Below, piece after piece: positions 1 through 12,990 of a DNA stretch of 64,000 nucleotides. This DNA is from Owenia fusiformis (taxonomy: Eukaryota > Annelida > Polychaeta > Sabellida > Oweniidae). The position numbers and the translations under genes are program-made. The stretch covers positions 5,153,730-5,217,729 of the forward strand of contig CAIIXF020000007.1 in assembly GCA_903813345.2 (NCBI GenBank). The letters are read 5' to 3'. Within the stretch, counting starts at the first letter, position 1. Each line of letters begins with the position of its first letter. The notes beneath the pieces were generated by a model, which ran no database searches, was not told the origin of the DNA, and worked only from the letters and a program-made list of their open reading frames with translations.

Positions 1-550
1 CATTCTTCCAGGTAATAACTCAAATACCATTGGAACAATTTTATTAATTTTACATGCATATCCATTATGCTCTGATTTTATTTCAGTACATAGGAAAGTA
101 GAAGGGGTTCAAGAGGATGTATTATCTGAAAAACCGAGCAACAGATTTTTATCACACCAACGGTGGAATATAGTCGTCATAGTCGTTGTTATCGTGTCAT
201 TCCCATTTCAGGAAAACTGCTCATTAGACTTTCTCCAAATTTTCACACATGATAGAGGATATCAAACTCTAGACCTGATTATTTTTGAGTGGCCATCTTG
301 TTTTCTGGCGGGCATTTTGAAAATCTTGTCATCGCCATATAAGGAAAACCGCCCATTGGATATTCTCCAAAGTCGCACACATGTTAGAGGATATCAAGTT
401 CTAGATCTGACTAACTTTTGGGTGGCCATCTTGTTTTATGGCAGCCATTTTGAAGGTTTTGCGATAAATCTTGTCATCGCTATTTCAGGAAAACCGCTTG
501 TCGGATTTTCTCCAAATTTGCACACATGATAGAGGATATCAAGTTCTAGA
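1..550 (+). repeat. ATGGCCATTTTGAAA-type tandem repeat, left end cut by window
   Basis: The motif GGAAAACYGC followed by TTTCTCCAAA recurs near 210, 343 and 488, spaced about 132-145 bases. Each unit carries GGCCATCTTG and GAGGATATCAA. The first bases (TAATAACTCAAATACCATTGG) resemble the start of the full element at 38252, so this is probably a copy of the same family entering from outside the window. A 111-codon open frame runs through the units, but its content just follows the repeat, so I do not call it a gene. Confidence 0.7.
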
Positions 551-3500
551 GCTGATTAACTCTCTGTGTGTGTTGCTCTAGGACATTTACTGGCAATTCA
601 GTTGTTAATCCATGCTGGTAGGTGGGGGAGGGGGACAGGGGGTGCTGAATTGAAGATGTTATTAACACATTTTTTATTTACCATGTTAATTTTTCAAACT
701 GCGTGGATAATATGCCCAGTAGGGTGTCATCCACTTGAAAATGTATTATTCTAATCTTACTACTGGAAATAAATAAATAAATAAAAAACTTCTAGGCAGT
801 CATTTTTTCTGGTGGCCATTTTGAAGTTTTTTTGATGGTGTGATCTCATTCACGCCATGTGCCTTGTTTTTCATTTTGCTGATTGTTTTAGACCAATTAA
901 ATCATAGGCAACCCAATTAAATTTTTTTTGAACATTTTATATAATTTAATATCATCACAAGGTATAACATATAATGTCTATGTACAGTGTATTTAGGTTC
1001 ATAAGAAACTTATTCAGAGGCATGATAATACAATATTCATATGTCATAAAGCTGAACACTTGTCAAAACATTACTAATGATTTAATTAGAACAATATGCC
1101 ATGGGAACTAACATATTTTACAAGCATTCTACTAATCCAATGTTTTGTTCCTTCATCACAGCAATTACTTATGATAAGATAATTATATCCGTAAAATACC
1201 ACTGTTCTTATTTACATCCATAGGATCATATTCATGTATTTTAGATTACAGGGTGAGCCATAAAAATGGGACATAGTATTATTCTCTAACATAATTGGCC
1301 CATCTTGTATAAAGTGTAAAGATAATCTATGATATGTATCACTCGGTACTAACGTTTTGGTTTCGATACGCCCCAGTGAGTTAGTACCGAGTGATGTATG
1401 CCATTTTATTGCATCCTCAATGGTTTGTGTATAAGCCTCATAAGAGTTTGTCCTCCATCTTGTATAAATCTGCAAATAGTGCTCCATTTATGATGGATGC
1501 ATCATCTGATGATAATTATACAATAAGCTTGGCAGATGCTACAGGAGTGCAATGTTTCTTTAATAGTACAATGTGTGCCAATTTATTGAAGAATTCATCT
1601 TGTTTTTTCCATCATCCCACTTTTAATAGGAACATTTGATCCTTTATACCCACGGCATACTTCATTCAATCAGACCCCCAATAACCATATAACTTTCCTG
1701 CATGCTGAGTAAATTACTTCAGTGCTTCTTTTGAAAATGCATAAATTTTTCTAGCATAGACAGAATCGGTGTCAAAGCCCCCTGGTCATCATTCAGAAAT
1801 CTTTGTACTTATGGAACCACAAGACTAAGGACAGTTCATTCATACAGTTACAATACAATATGTTGAAGAATTAAAAAAAAAAAAAGACAAATACTCTGAA
1901 TATAAGAGTACTCATACAAGATGGATCATTCAAAAACTCATTGTAAAAGATTATATCAGCCCCTAAGAAAATTATGATTTCAGAAAAAATCCATATGTCC
2001 AAATGTTAAAATTGCAATAAAACCTGATACGGTTTCATATCTTTCATATGTCCTCATGTCTGCTCTACCTAGTATTGATTACTGCGGCAAGATTAATGAA
2101 ACTATTTCCATTACTTGTGTCCATATACTACAATCATATATAATGATCAGTGCCATAGATTATTGCAAAGATCTGTAAACTTGTTAGTCTCAATCTTATT
2201 GGGATATTTCAGCTGCTCTTAAGTTGTATCGGATACATATGCAACTGTAAAAACAAATATTACTGGTGAGTCGATTTTATATTGAGCTTTATTCACAATT
2301 TGTTCATTCTGGGATTGTCTCTCTGAATAATGCACTATGAATAAATAGTGGGAAGAATTCATAATGGGCGTTAAGGCCTTTGTTCATGAGATTCGTTAGC
2401 AGGTATTGATGAGTCTGGATGTGAAATTAATTGATTTTCATCAAAAGTAATTCCTACCATTTGTATTTCTGCAAAGGAGCTAATGAACAGTTAGACATTG
2501 GAAAAGTCATATTTGTTTGATCTTTTATTTGAAGGAGTAATTTGATGCTGTAATGGATGAAGTCATAATGAAATGAAATAACCTTCTGGAATTTACTCAC
2601 CATTCATATAAATGAGGCATTAATATAAGTAAGCTCTTAATGCGTGTTATGGAATAATTAAGCACCTTTTTCTCAGGGATGGATTTAGCCATCTTGATCC
2701 ATCAGTAATATGACTAAAGGAATACACTGCTGGTTTAACACTGGGATTTAGCCAGTTGTTCTTTGTTAGAATATCCCAGCCTGTGAGCAATCTACCCTGG
2801 GGGTTAGAGCCCATGGCTAGAGCCTATTACTTGAGATAAAGCCTTTTTAGAGAAGTGAAATCAAGCAAACTATTAGAAAGGGCATCTTCGTTCACTCGGC
2901 TCTTGTCGGTCGATTAACGTAGCGAAGGCCGGAGCGTGCCAAGATGTGGAAAGTGTTGCAAGCTGATTAATGAGGGTATTTTATTCATGGTGTGTTGTCA
3001 GCTCTTTTGTTATCATTTCAGCATTCTCATTATCAGTATGATAGTGATGTTTAGGAGAATTGGATTCCCATGATATGTTGATGAACTTAACTGTAACTTT
3101 GTATAAGCCAGTCAGTTGCTGCCATCTCTCTTGTCTAAACTGTTAAAAGATTTATTGGAGAAAAAGTTAAGGTCTAACCTGATGACATCACAAATTTTTA
3201 AAAATCTTCTAAAATCTAATGTATGCATGTAAAATTAGATTAAATGGTTTAAATAGTATAATGTAAATTTTATGAATCTATCCTCTGGAGTGTGAGAAAA
3301 TAATGTGTTCTACAATTTTTGAAACATTGACTAATAATATTTGGATGACTAATACTTTTTGGATGATTAATACAACATTTTCAAACTTCGCACGGGGCCT
3401 TTAAGTGTTAAGATGAGTGTCAAAGGTGTAGCGGTGAAGAAGTAAACAAGTTCACCTTTCAAGTTGTGCAAGGCTTAGTCTCAGCTTTGCTTTAATGATT

Positions 3501-4206
3501 GCTATGATATTGATGAATGATGATCCTGGGGGTATAGGTTTTAGACTACATAATGTTTAATGAATATATGTATGTAATGCCATTCAAATATCATTCATTA
3601 TAGGGTGATGTGATGCTGTAATGGGTCTAGACTTGTGTTTCAATACATAATCAAGATTCACTTTTCAGGAGATTGAATTAGGTTTGGAGAGAGCTTTTAG
3701 TCTAATGCATTACATTGTATGGGTGTTAAATCTTTTACAGGCGCAGTTAGCGCCTCTAAGTGTTTGCAGTGGTTTCAGTAACTTTGTGTATAACAAGAGG
3801 CAGATGAAAAATACAAGAGGCGGCATTCAAAATAACCAATTTTACGCTCCCGACAACGCAAATTCTTGTTATTTTAGAGTCCATGGACTGAAACAAAGAT
3901 GTCCAAGGTTTGTCAAAGTCATTTCCATGTGTGATGTGGCAAGACATGGGCTCCACAAAATAACACCTGGAACTGTGGAATGACTAGGGCAACTTATATA
4001 GAATGTCATTTACCTTTATAAGATAACCTATCCTTACACAGGTTGCATTTCACAAATCCAAATGCACCTGTTGAATTGAACACTTTTGATATAAATCAAA
4101 ATCTAGAATTGTCATTATTAAAATGAGAATGATGTATTAATAGATGATTCACTTGTGATTATGTGTATATCAGATTCATTTTAGTTTTTTTACCACCTCC
4201 AGAGGG
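551..4206. other. Gene-free stretch
   Basis: Only short frames of up to 99 codons are present, with no recognisable domain. The stretch holds the inverted repeat at 1338-1395. A mariner-like end (CAGGGTGAGCC) lies near 1250 with no partner that I could find. The sequence GGGGCCTTTAAG at about 3395 looks like the right end of the family seen complete at 29442-30273. Confidence 0.6.
1338..1395. repeat. Perfect 16-bp inverted repeat (hairpin)
   Basis: ATCACTCGGTACTAAC at 1338-1353 is matched exactly in reverse complement at 1380-1395, with a 26-base loop. It may be the core of a small palindromic element. No protein or RNA gene is implied. Confidence 0.75.
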
Positions 4207-5539
4207 TACAGGGTGTTCCAAAAGTAACAGGACTGGTGCTGGTATTTTGTTAAATATACACCAATTGTCTTCAAAATTTATATAATGTACCTTCATGTTT
4301 TGTAACTAAAATTGCCGAATTACATAATTTTTGTCGAAACTGATTTAGAAATCAGCCGATGACTACTCATCGGCCGGCGCCCGGCGCATATGTGGCCTAG
4401 GCATTAGAGACCGAGGTGGGAGATATCCCCCTCCCCTCTACACCAAACTTGTTCTCACTACGTTTTCGAAAATTGCCTAAAAGGCCTCCTCACACATTAT
4501 TAAGGAAAACATATCTACACATTTTGCGCATTTAACCATTTGATAACATATTGTGGATCTTATCTTAATTTGTTAATGTGAATTCGCACCTCCATTTGCA
4601 TGGAAGACTTGTATGTGTTGCTACTTGCATGTAGCTACAAGTATTTAATTTCAATAGATGATAAACTTCTCAATATAAGAAATTACCCTCATAAGACATT
4701 GTTGCAAGGTGTGTTGCAATGAATGTGACATCCTACATTCTCAGGCCCGCATTTTGTATTCTCGAAGAAAGCCATCATGATAAACCATGACATCTCATTT
4801 CTTCTCAGCCCTGAGATGATTCAGGTGAAACAGAAAGATGCTATGAGTATCAGAATGGAAGAAAGCATATATTTGCATTGATGGTGTATAGATAGTTATT
4901 TTATATAGTGTTTTTAGTTGTACGTGGAAACCTATTCTAACCAGGAAGGATATCTCAACTTTTTTCAAGATCCTAAGGTTGCAATTTTCGTCATTGTGTT
5001 TCATTGTAAAGACGCACCTGTGAAAGTGTGTCGCTGGTACAAAGGCGTAGTTCTAAATACATTTAAGATTTTTAAACTTGTATGTGAATGTGTAGAATTA
5101 TGGACTGGATGGATTTTTTCTCCCTTTTGTATACTGTTAATACTTGGCCTGTTGAGTATATAAAGGTATACATGTATACAAGTGGAGGTTCAAACCTTCC
5201 CGCATCCACACATACACTTTTTATCATGCTTAAGTAACTTCGCATTGTAATTACAAGGGTGTTATAAAAGAGACACCAGGGTGATAAGGTAGGGGTACAA
5301 TATAGGGCCCAAATCTTGAGAAAGAGTCAAAGGCATGTGAGGCAAATCCTGGAAACTCAGGTTCGGGAAAGCGGGGTTCACTGTTTGGTTCCGTTGACAC
5401 CTGTGCGAAACTACATTCATAATTTATCGGACAGTCGCTTTGATAATGTTTGTTTATCTCGTCTGCGACTCGATAAAGAAGAATTATGAAAGCTCATCAA
5501 GAATGGACGATCTTGCACAGGTACTCATATAAGAACCTC

Positions 5540-5835
5540 TATATCTTTTTAAAACCAATATAAAGATTGAACAACGGACAAACTATGTTAAAAATAAAAT
5601 GTTATATCTAATGTGCCAATTCAATGATTTAGCATATCGAAAATATTTTCAACCTAAGTGACCACATTGTGACATCACTCAGGGGCAACATTTTTCAATG
5701 TCAATCTTTTCTAAATATGCTAAACTTAAAAAATAAACCAATTTTGACTGTCTAACCATTGGTTTCAATGAGAATTAAAATTTTGAAATGCATCTTTCCC
5801 TGAAAGTTTGTGTTCACAAATGTAAAACATTCATG
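5540..5835 (+). repeat. Dispersed repeat copy, homologous to about 29650-29980
   Basis: Blocks such as AAAGATTGAACAA, TGTCAATCTTTTCTA and AATTTTGAAATGCAT occur in the same order here and in the 29442-30273 element. This is a partial, diverged copy lying inside the 5.2 kb element. Confidence 0.65.
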
Positions 5836-8675
5836 GAATGTGTACTGATATTAATAATATTATTTTTATGCAGGTGCATAAGCCAATATCTTCAGAGAGA
5901 TAAAATTAAGTATATACGGCAAATTTGAGGTAAAGAGTATAACGAGGCTATTCATGAAACTATTGAATATTTTATGTTTATAGGTCATTCGAAGTACATG
6001 TATATAATAAATATAATAATATATAATGAATAACATAGTATGGCTTTAAACATCCCCCTCCTCACCCAATGGCAAATGAACAACACAGGATAGATCTTTT
6101 AAAATGGCTTTTCATTTCATCCTATCAGTTGGAATGTGACAATAAGATGGTTCCTTGTGCATGGTCAGCCAGGCATCTTCTACACTATAGATCTTTCTCT
6201 GGGGATAAAAGTACAAAAACTGCTTAACCTGCAAAATAGAGATTTATGGAGTCTATACATTTGTGAATGTTAGAATTCTCATACAAGCAATTGGGCAATT
6301 CCCTGGAGACATTACAGCACCTATAATGAGAGACTAAATAACAGAGGTAATACATGGATGGAATACATAATAAACAAAGCATTCACATGAAAAATGTCAC
6401 TACCTGCCATTTGTTAATGTCACCTGACACTGACTGCCAAACACTAACCACCAAATCCCAAATACCAACTGCAAAATACCAACAGCCGCCAGTACTGAAA
6501 TTTGGAGCAAACGTGACGATGGCATAATTCTGGCTACTCCTATATAATAATGATAATGAAAATTCATAAAGGGTAACATCAAAAAAGAATCCAGACCTAT
6601 GTGAACCACAAGTATATTAACCTCTTGACTACTTGGAGTGACAAGACATTTCTCGTTACCTCAGAGTCAGAATTGACCTTGAAACACAAAGTGACGAGTT
6701 CTCTGGTTTCAACTGATTTTAGAGCCCGGGATTCAAGAGGTTAAAGAAGCAGGAATCACAATTATCCAAATGGCAAAACATAATGGACGCATTCGCCTTA
6801 TCCTTTACTTCATCCTCCTGCCTAATATTAAAGGGAGTTTGGGCAGCAAGTTGACTTCTCCTTATAATGCAGTTTTGCAAAGCCGCAACATGTGCATGTA
6901 TTTTTCTTGGAAATAAATCATTAATAAAAAAAATTCTTCATATAAATTAACGAAATCAAAATAACAGGAAGGAGTTTCAGTCTAATTCCGCTTGCAGCAA
7001 CCCCTTCATTATTTATCGCAGCAGTTAGCATGTCTTCGTTAATGCTACCTAATGATGTTAAAATGCTACGTTAACATTGGAGAGATCATCACGAAATGGA
7101 TGTGAATCTAGCTTCTAATTATTCCAGCAAAAATCCTAAAACATACCAAATATTACCAAGAACAAAAGACTACAATTATTTTGTGAGTTGTTTGATTTTT
7201 ATCAAGAATTACGAAAAGGTTTTTGATTACATTGTAGGCTTTTTAGTTTATTTCTTTCAAATAATTGTATTTGGGTTAATTCATTATATTTCCCAATAAA
7301 TCATTTGTGTAGAATAAGAAGGAAGGAATTAAGAAATTAATGCGCTCTTATTTCTTGCAAATTATAATTGACATTTGATATCAGAAATATTGATTTCATG
7401 AAAAGCTCTAATAATGTTATTTCTGTCATTCTAGTCTATGGACAGCTTGTTATAATTAATCAAATTACTTATAATGATCTTTTTAGAATAAGCATTATTA
7501 TCAAAAGCATGCTATATATCAACCCGACAAGCTTGTATATAGAGGTATTGAATGGTATTGATTAAAGAAAAATCCAGTCATCCCTTATAAATTTTTCTTT
7601 TACATATCATGCCTATTTTACTCAATTTCTCTCTAAAACTTGTATGAAGTTTAAGATTTTCTGGCATTTCTATACAATTTAGAATATCCTCCACAATCCT
7701 ATATCCCTTATTTATGGCAGATTCTACTTGTTATCTCTCAGTATTGGATTTAAAAAACATAACTGTCATGATATATTTCATGCGAGAATGCTACCTTAAA
7801 ATCAATAGGAATATGGGTTCAATAATACAATAAAATCACTATGATCACTCTTTGCATTTAACTATCATATTCGTTCATCTCTAAATTTTCAGAATTGATG
7901 TTGAATGATGAACTAATGTGCCATTACCCCTATGCCTATACACACCTTACTCACCCTGAAGCTTTTCAAATTGATATGCATGGGTGGTGTAACCATCTTC
8001 TGCTTATAACTCCCACCCAAATCATAAGGGACATCATGTGTGTATAAGGGCCAACAAGGAAAGCTTAAAAGGGAGATGGCAAAATATTCAGTCTGTTATA
8101 ATGTTTATAATATCTTTATTTAATCATCTTGCTTCATCAAGCTTCGGACCTAACGTAGTGATTGAGCGTGGGAACCAACGATGTATTTAATGGGAACTCT
8201 TGGATCTGTTTTAGTTAATTACACATATGTCTTTCTTTATCAGTTTATTCATTATCAAAAGTAGTAGCATCCTCCGATCACAGGGCTTCAAAATCCAGAA
8301 TATATTCTTTCTTTTTACACCCTGCGATAAGCAGTGAACATTTCCCCGATTAAGAACTCGTAATCTGATTGGCTGTCGCAACACTGCGACAGATATCATG
8401 TATAAGTCATTGCCCATAATTAGATCACGTGATTCAGTTTAATCGGGCGCTTCCAAATTGGTTATAGCAGGGGGAAGAAGGAGGAACGGATTCTGGATAC
8501 CTGCCTAGGAGGATGAAGTAGTAGTAAATTCAAAGATGTATAGCCTCTTATCATTCTTATACTCATCACATCTGTTTTCAAACTTGTAACTAGTATAGAA
8601 CTGTAATTTTCATGATGGCCCATTGTGTTCACTTGTCACCATAGTCCACCAGCTCATTCTCTGAATCTATCACAG

Positions 8676-8863
8676 TACAGTAAAACACTTTTAACTTGAG
8701 CACTACTGGAACTGGTCAAAAGTGTTTGGATTAGCAGGTGTTCACATTTCAAGGTTTCTCAATATGCAAATCAATTAGAGATGATAAAATTGGACTGTGA
8801 AAAATGCTCTCACTGGGAGGTTTTTGGATTAGAGAGGTGTTTGGATATACATGTTTCACTGTA
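8676..8863. mobile_element. MITE of the TACAGTRAAAC family
   Basis: The element begins TACAGTAAAAC and ends GTTTCACTGTA. Its interior has short repeated AAGTGTTTGGATTAG / GAGGTGTTTGGAT phrases. It is one of about seven members in the window. Length is 188 bases and there is no coding capacity. Confidence 0.75.
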
Positions 8864-9440
8864 CTGTATAACATCACACATAGTATTATATGGTACTGTT
8901 TTCACACTTTCATATTCTCATTACTATAGCACATGGTTTAGCACCTCACTGTAGCCATCATATCACCATCATGTGCCATTGGGAGTTTGCAAGTAATATT
9001 TTCACATTTATACTTTCAAATGATTATATACTCAGCTCATGATTAGACCTTTTATATCATGATAAAGTTCCAATGCTTTTCCTCTGTAGAAAATCTGCAA
9101 AATACAAAATGATTACTGTGCATTTGCAAAAATAATTTTTTTGCTAGATTAAAGCAGCAAAAGTAAAAGTTTTACAACATATTTATGTAACACTTCTTAA
9201 TATTCCGACATGATTTACAGCCTCCAAATCTTGTAATTGAGGAAATGAAGAAAATTCATTAGCAGATTAGACTAGTTTTGTCACCTTATATGGATTGAAT
9301 AATAGAACGCCACAAGAATATAAAAGTAATTGAAAAGCCAAAGTGTCTGAGAAACAGCGAGACAAATCTATAACAATGCTCCAAGTTAAAACAAGACAGA
9401 TATACCAGCACCAGTCCTGTTACTTTTGGAACACCCTGTA

Positions 9441-12400
9441 GGTTACCTAACACTATTGGAAATTGTTACTGTTTTGTCCTGGTGGTGCAAGTTAGAATTG
9501 ATTGGCTGTTTGAACTATAGAATCTTGATGGAATATTGAATTTTAAACTTGTTACTTCCTTCTTGTTTTATTGAATGATATAAAGTTCCTTATTTGAGAT
9601 GATTTTAAAGAATCTTGTGTGTTTTTTTTCAAGGTTACCTCTTATGCAATTTTATCAGGTGATTATTCCTAGCAAAGTAATCCCACCCTTATTTTGCTTA
9701 CTTAGATGTGAAGGAAATATGAGGGACTATGAATCAAATACATGTATATCAAAAGCATAAGACATGTATATGAAACATTAATATAAAGATGTAGGTCAGC
9801 AGTCTATACTATGTACATATAAGTAAAACTATTAGTCTATATAGTGTGTAATTCCTTCAAACTTTAGAAATCGGATAATAAATGTATGAAGATCATTTAG
9901 GTGAAATATGAAGTCAAAGGAATAAAATTTGATTGAATTAGTGAAGAAATTTCAAAACTTTTTGAACAATCCGCGTATGATGATTTCATATAAGGCTGTC
10001 TCTGGAATTATTTGATAATTTAGAGTCATTATGTAAAACCATTTGAGTGGGCATTTTGTTGCAATCAATAGCATTCAGAAGCAGAATTAATCCTGGCTAT
10101 TATAGAATAATAGTACTCGCGGGTCCCGTTATATGACCACAAATGCACTTTAAGCCACTTGAAAATTGCTTCATTCTGTGACGCAATTTACTCAATAAAT
10201 AAGAAAATTCATTTGTAGATTTGTTTCAAGATTGCTTTTCCCGAAATGCTATCAAAACGCTTCAGATTCTGGTATCTTTATGGTTCGTAGAGTCTTCATT
10301 AATATTCATCACACGATTGGTGAATTCCATTGTTGGATGAAAAAACTTCAAAGAATTGTGATTTAGAGCTCGACATTTAATTAGGTCATGACGCCCTGTA
10401 TCTCGTTATACCACTGATCAGTTGATCAATTTTACATTTCGAGTTCCCACGATATTGCTTGAGAGTAATAACAGGCAATTGTAACTTTGTAGAATGTGGA
10501 ATTAAATATACAGTAGTATCTATTAAAGCCATGCAGCTGTCACATGTTATTTAAAGCTATATAACCATGTAAATGCTGAAAAAGTTGTTAACAAATAAAC
10601 CAGTCAACATTTTTGTTTACTTATGGAATATGAAAAATTACACAGACAATATTAGAATTGTATTAGAATATATATGTCAAGGTTATCACTTATGCATTAT
10701 GTGCAGTCAAGTCAACATTCAAAAATGGATAGAACCACCCATGCAAAGCTAATTACATGTAATTAATTAGTGAGGGATGAACCGTAAATAGTGTGACGTA
10801 TACCTGAGATTTAAGACCAGGCATTAAAAGTTATGGCTGTGATTTATGATGTGATTTATGAGATACCCCAAGTAATGCTGTTTGATTTTTATATTCCATA
10901 TATCTTATTGAAATGACATGAACTCATTTAGACTGCGAATGCTGACCTTAAGATGATTTCAATGTATTATTGATTTGGTCTTATAGCAGCTTGTGCTTCT
11001 GTTATGTTTGTTCAGATGTCATAATGGCGTTTTCTATACAAAATCTTCAGTGATTTTCAAATTAAAAAATGATTTACTCACTGCAGATTTTCCGTGTTCT
11101 GTAGGCTTGAAATTTAATTAATTTGCTAGATTTCTCCATCGGTTCTTTAGGCTTGAAAAAGTCATATGTGTTTATAGTTCAATATAATTGAGAGATGAAG
11201 AATGTTTTCTCTTTCAGTTCTAATATGAATTTGGTTATTTTCATGATTTTGGCATCTTTTATTTTTGAGTGGAAAATATAATTGGATAGGTAATTAGGAA
11301 TAATTATAAATATCTTCTAACATTTCATACTCCTTATCCCATCTAATTCTTTTAATATGAATGATCTCTAAAAATGTTATACATTTTTACATTATTTGAT
11401 TGATAAATGAAATGAAATTGCTACACTATTAGGTAATGTTATGATTTGGTTATTGCATGTAACATTGCAAATTGCAATTATTTTACAATAATTGCTTTTT
11501 ATAGGGGTAGGCCTTCTACTTAGGTATTTTACGACTTCATCATTTATTCAGGCTTTCTAAATGTTATGTGTCCTAACAGGAAATTACAAGTTCTTTCTCG
11601 TATAAATAACCAGATTAACGGAGATTTTGTAGCATAAGAAAAGTATTGTACAGATATAATGAATATGCTATGTATGTTTATCCACTTATTCAAAGTCATG
11701 CTTTTTGCATTTTGCCAGAAGGTTTTGGAAAATGTCGTGACACTTTTTGTTGCACCGAATATAACCGTATGCCATTTGAAATTATTGATTCAGAATGTTG
11801 CATAAATGCATATCTATTTTAGTCAGGTCCAAGCCGAGTTGTTATCTTAATGATAGATTTTCTCTATTTTTTCTCCAAGTCTGTCCACACGTAATTGTAG
11901 TTTTGAAAATTCTTTGTCACAAACTGATATTATACATTTGCAATATTGGTCATATTCCGTTTGTTTAAATTTACCTTTCAGGATTTGACATGTTTGTTTT
12001 GATTGGTTCTGCTGACTTGGTTCTTTTTGACTCACATGGTAACCCCATTGAATCCCCCACTTGTCCAGTTTTATCCTTCCATCCATATGTCAGATCATTC
12101 GTCAACAACTTTCGAACAAATGAAATCTGCCTAATGCACATAATGGTAATTCACCCCATTGGTCTTGCCACGATTCTTCTGTTAAAAACTTGCAGCAAAA
12201 TCAACAAAAACATTTGCAAATTGATAGCATTCTTTTTTAACATAATGTACTTAAAAAAAACCTACATGAACTAAATGGCATATTTAAGATTACATGTTCT
12301 GTATTATTGTTCTATTTTTTGAAGAGGGTACTACTGATATGCTCATATCAGATGTTGATGTCTTACACTCATCAATGAATGACTGTACATTATACATACA

Positions 12401-12684
12401 CTCGTATAGTATTATCTATGAGGCTTTCAAGAATTTAGTACATGATCTACTTATACACTTGAAATAATCAATTGAAAAAAGGAATTATATTTTTAAAGCA
12501 ATTAAGAATTGATCAGCTGCTGCATTTTCAGAAAAGTCAACATATTTTACCTGTATGTGACAACATTAATGTGTTTATCCATTAATTAAAGGTATGCAGT
12601 GGATTAAATTGCTTTCTTGACTACTGTAAGTTTTCAAAAAGTACTTTTATATTGAGACTTGTACATAACAGTATACCTTGCTTT
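9441..12684. other. Gene-free stretch
   Basis: AT-rich sequence without an exon that I can support. Two overlapping antisense frames at 11847-12274 (79 and 94 codons) show no domain and no splice context. Confidence 0.6.
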
Positions 12685-12990
12685 GTTGGTTTGTTGGTTG
12701 GTTGGTTGGTTGGTTGATTGGTTGGTTGGTCAGTCAGTCAGTTGGTTTGCCAATTATTTGATTGATTGGTGGGTTGGTTGATGTGTTGCTCAGTCAATTA
12801 GTTGGTTTGTTGGTTGGTCAGGCAGTTGATTGGTTGGTTTGTCAATTGGTTGATCAATTCGTAGGTTGATTGATTAGTTGGTTTGCTTGTTGGTTGTTCT
12901 GGTTGTCAGTTGGTTGTTTGGTTGGTCACTTGTTTGGTAAGTGGATTCATTGATTGTTTAGTTCCCTGGTTGGTTGCTTGATCAGAATTG
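12685..12990 (+). repeat. Degenerate (TTGG)n microsatellite
   Basis: Long runs of TTGGTTGG change into TGATTGG, CAGTCAG and TTGGTTTGT variants over about 300 bases. This is simple sequence. Confidence 0.9.

Larger units (their letters stand above)
4209..9438. mobile_element. 5.2 kb TA-flanked element with perfect 37-bp terminal inverted repeats
   Basis: Positions 4209-4245 (beginning CAGGGTGTTCCAAAAG) and 9402-9438 are exact reverse complements over 37 bases. TA lies immediately outside each end (4207-4208 and 9439-9440). The termini and TA duplication are those of Tc1/mariner-type elements. No transposase is visible: the longest open frames inside are about 80 codons and unrecognisable. The interior carries other repeats, including the MITE at 8676-8863. 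It may be a large non-autonomous element, or two single ends that happen to pair. Confidence 0.7.

Noticed and set aside
3684-3983. 99-codon ORF, the longest in the first 4 kb
   Set aside because: No domain, and an antisense frame overlaps it. I cannot support it as an exon.
11847-12274. Opposed 79- and 94-codon ORFs
   Set aside because: Sense and antisense shadows of each other, with no conserved motif.
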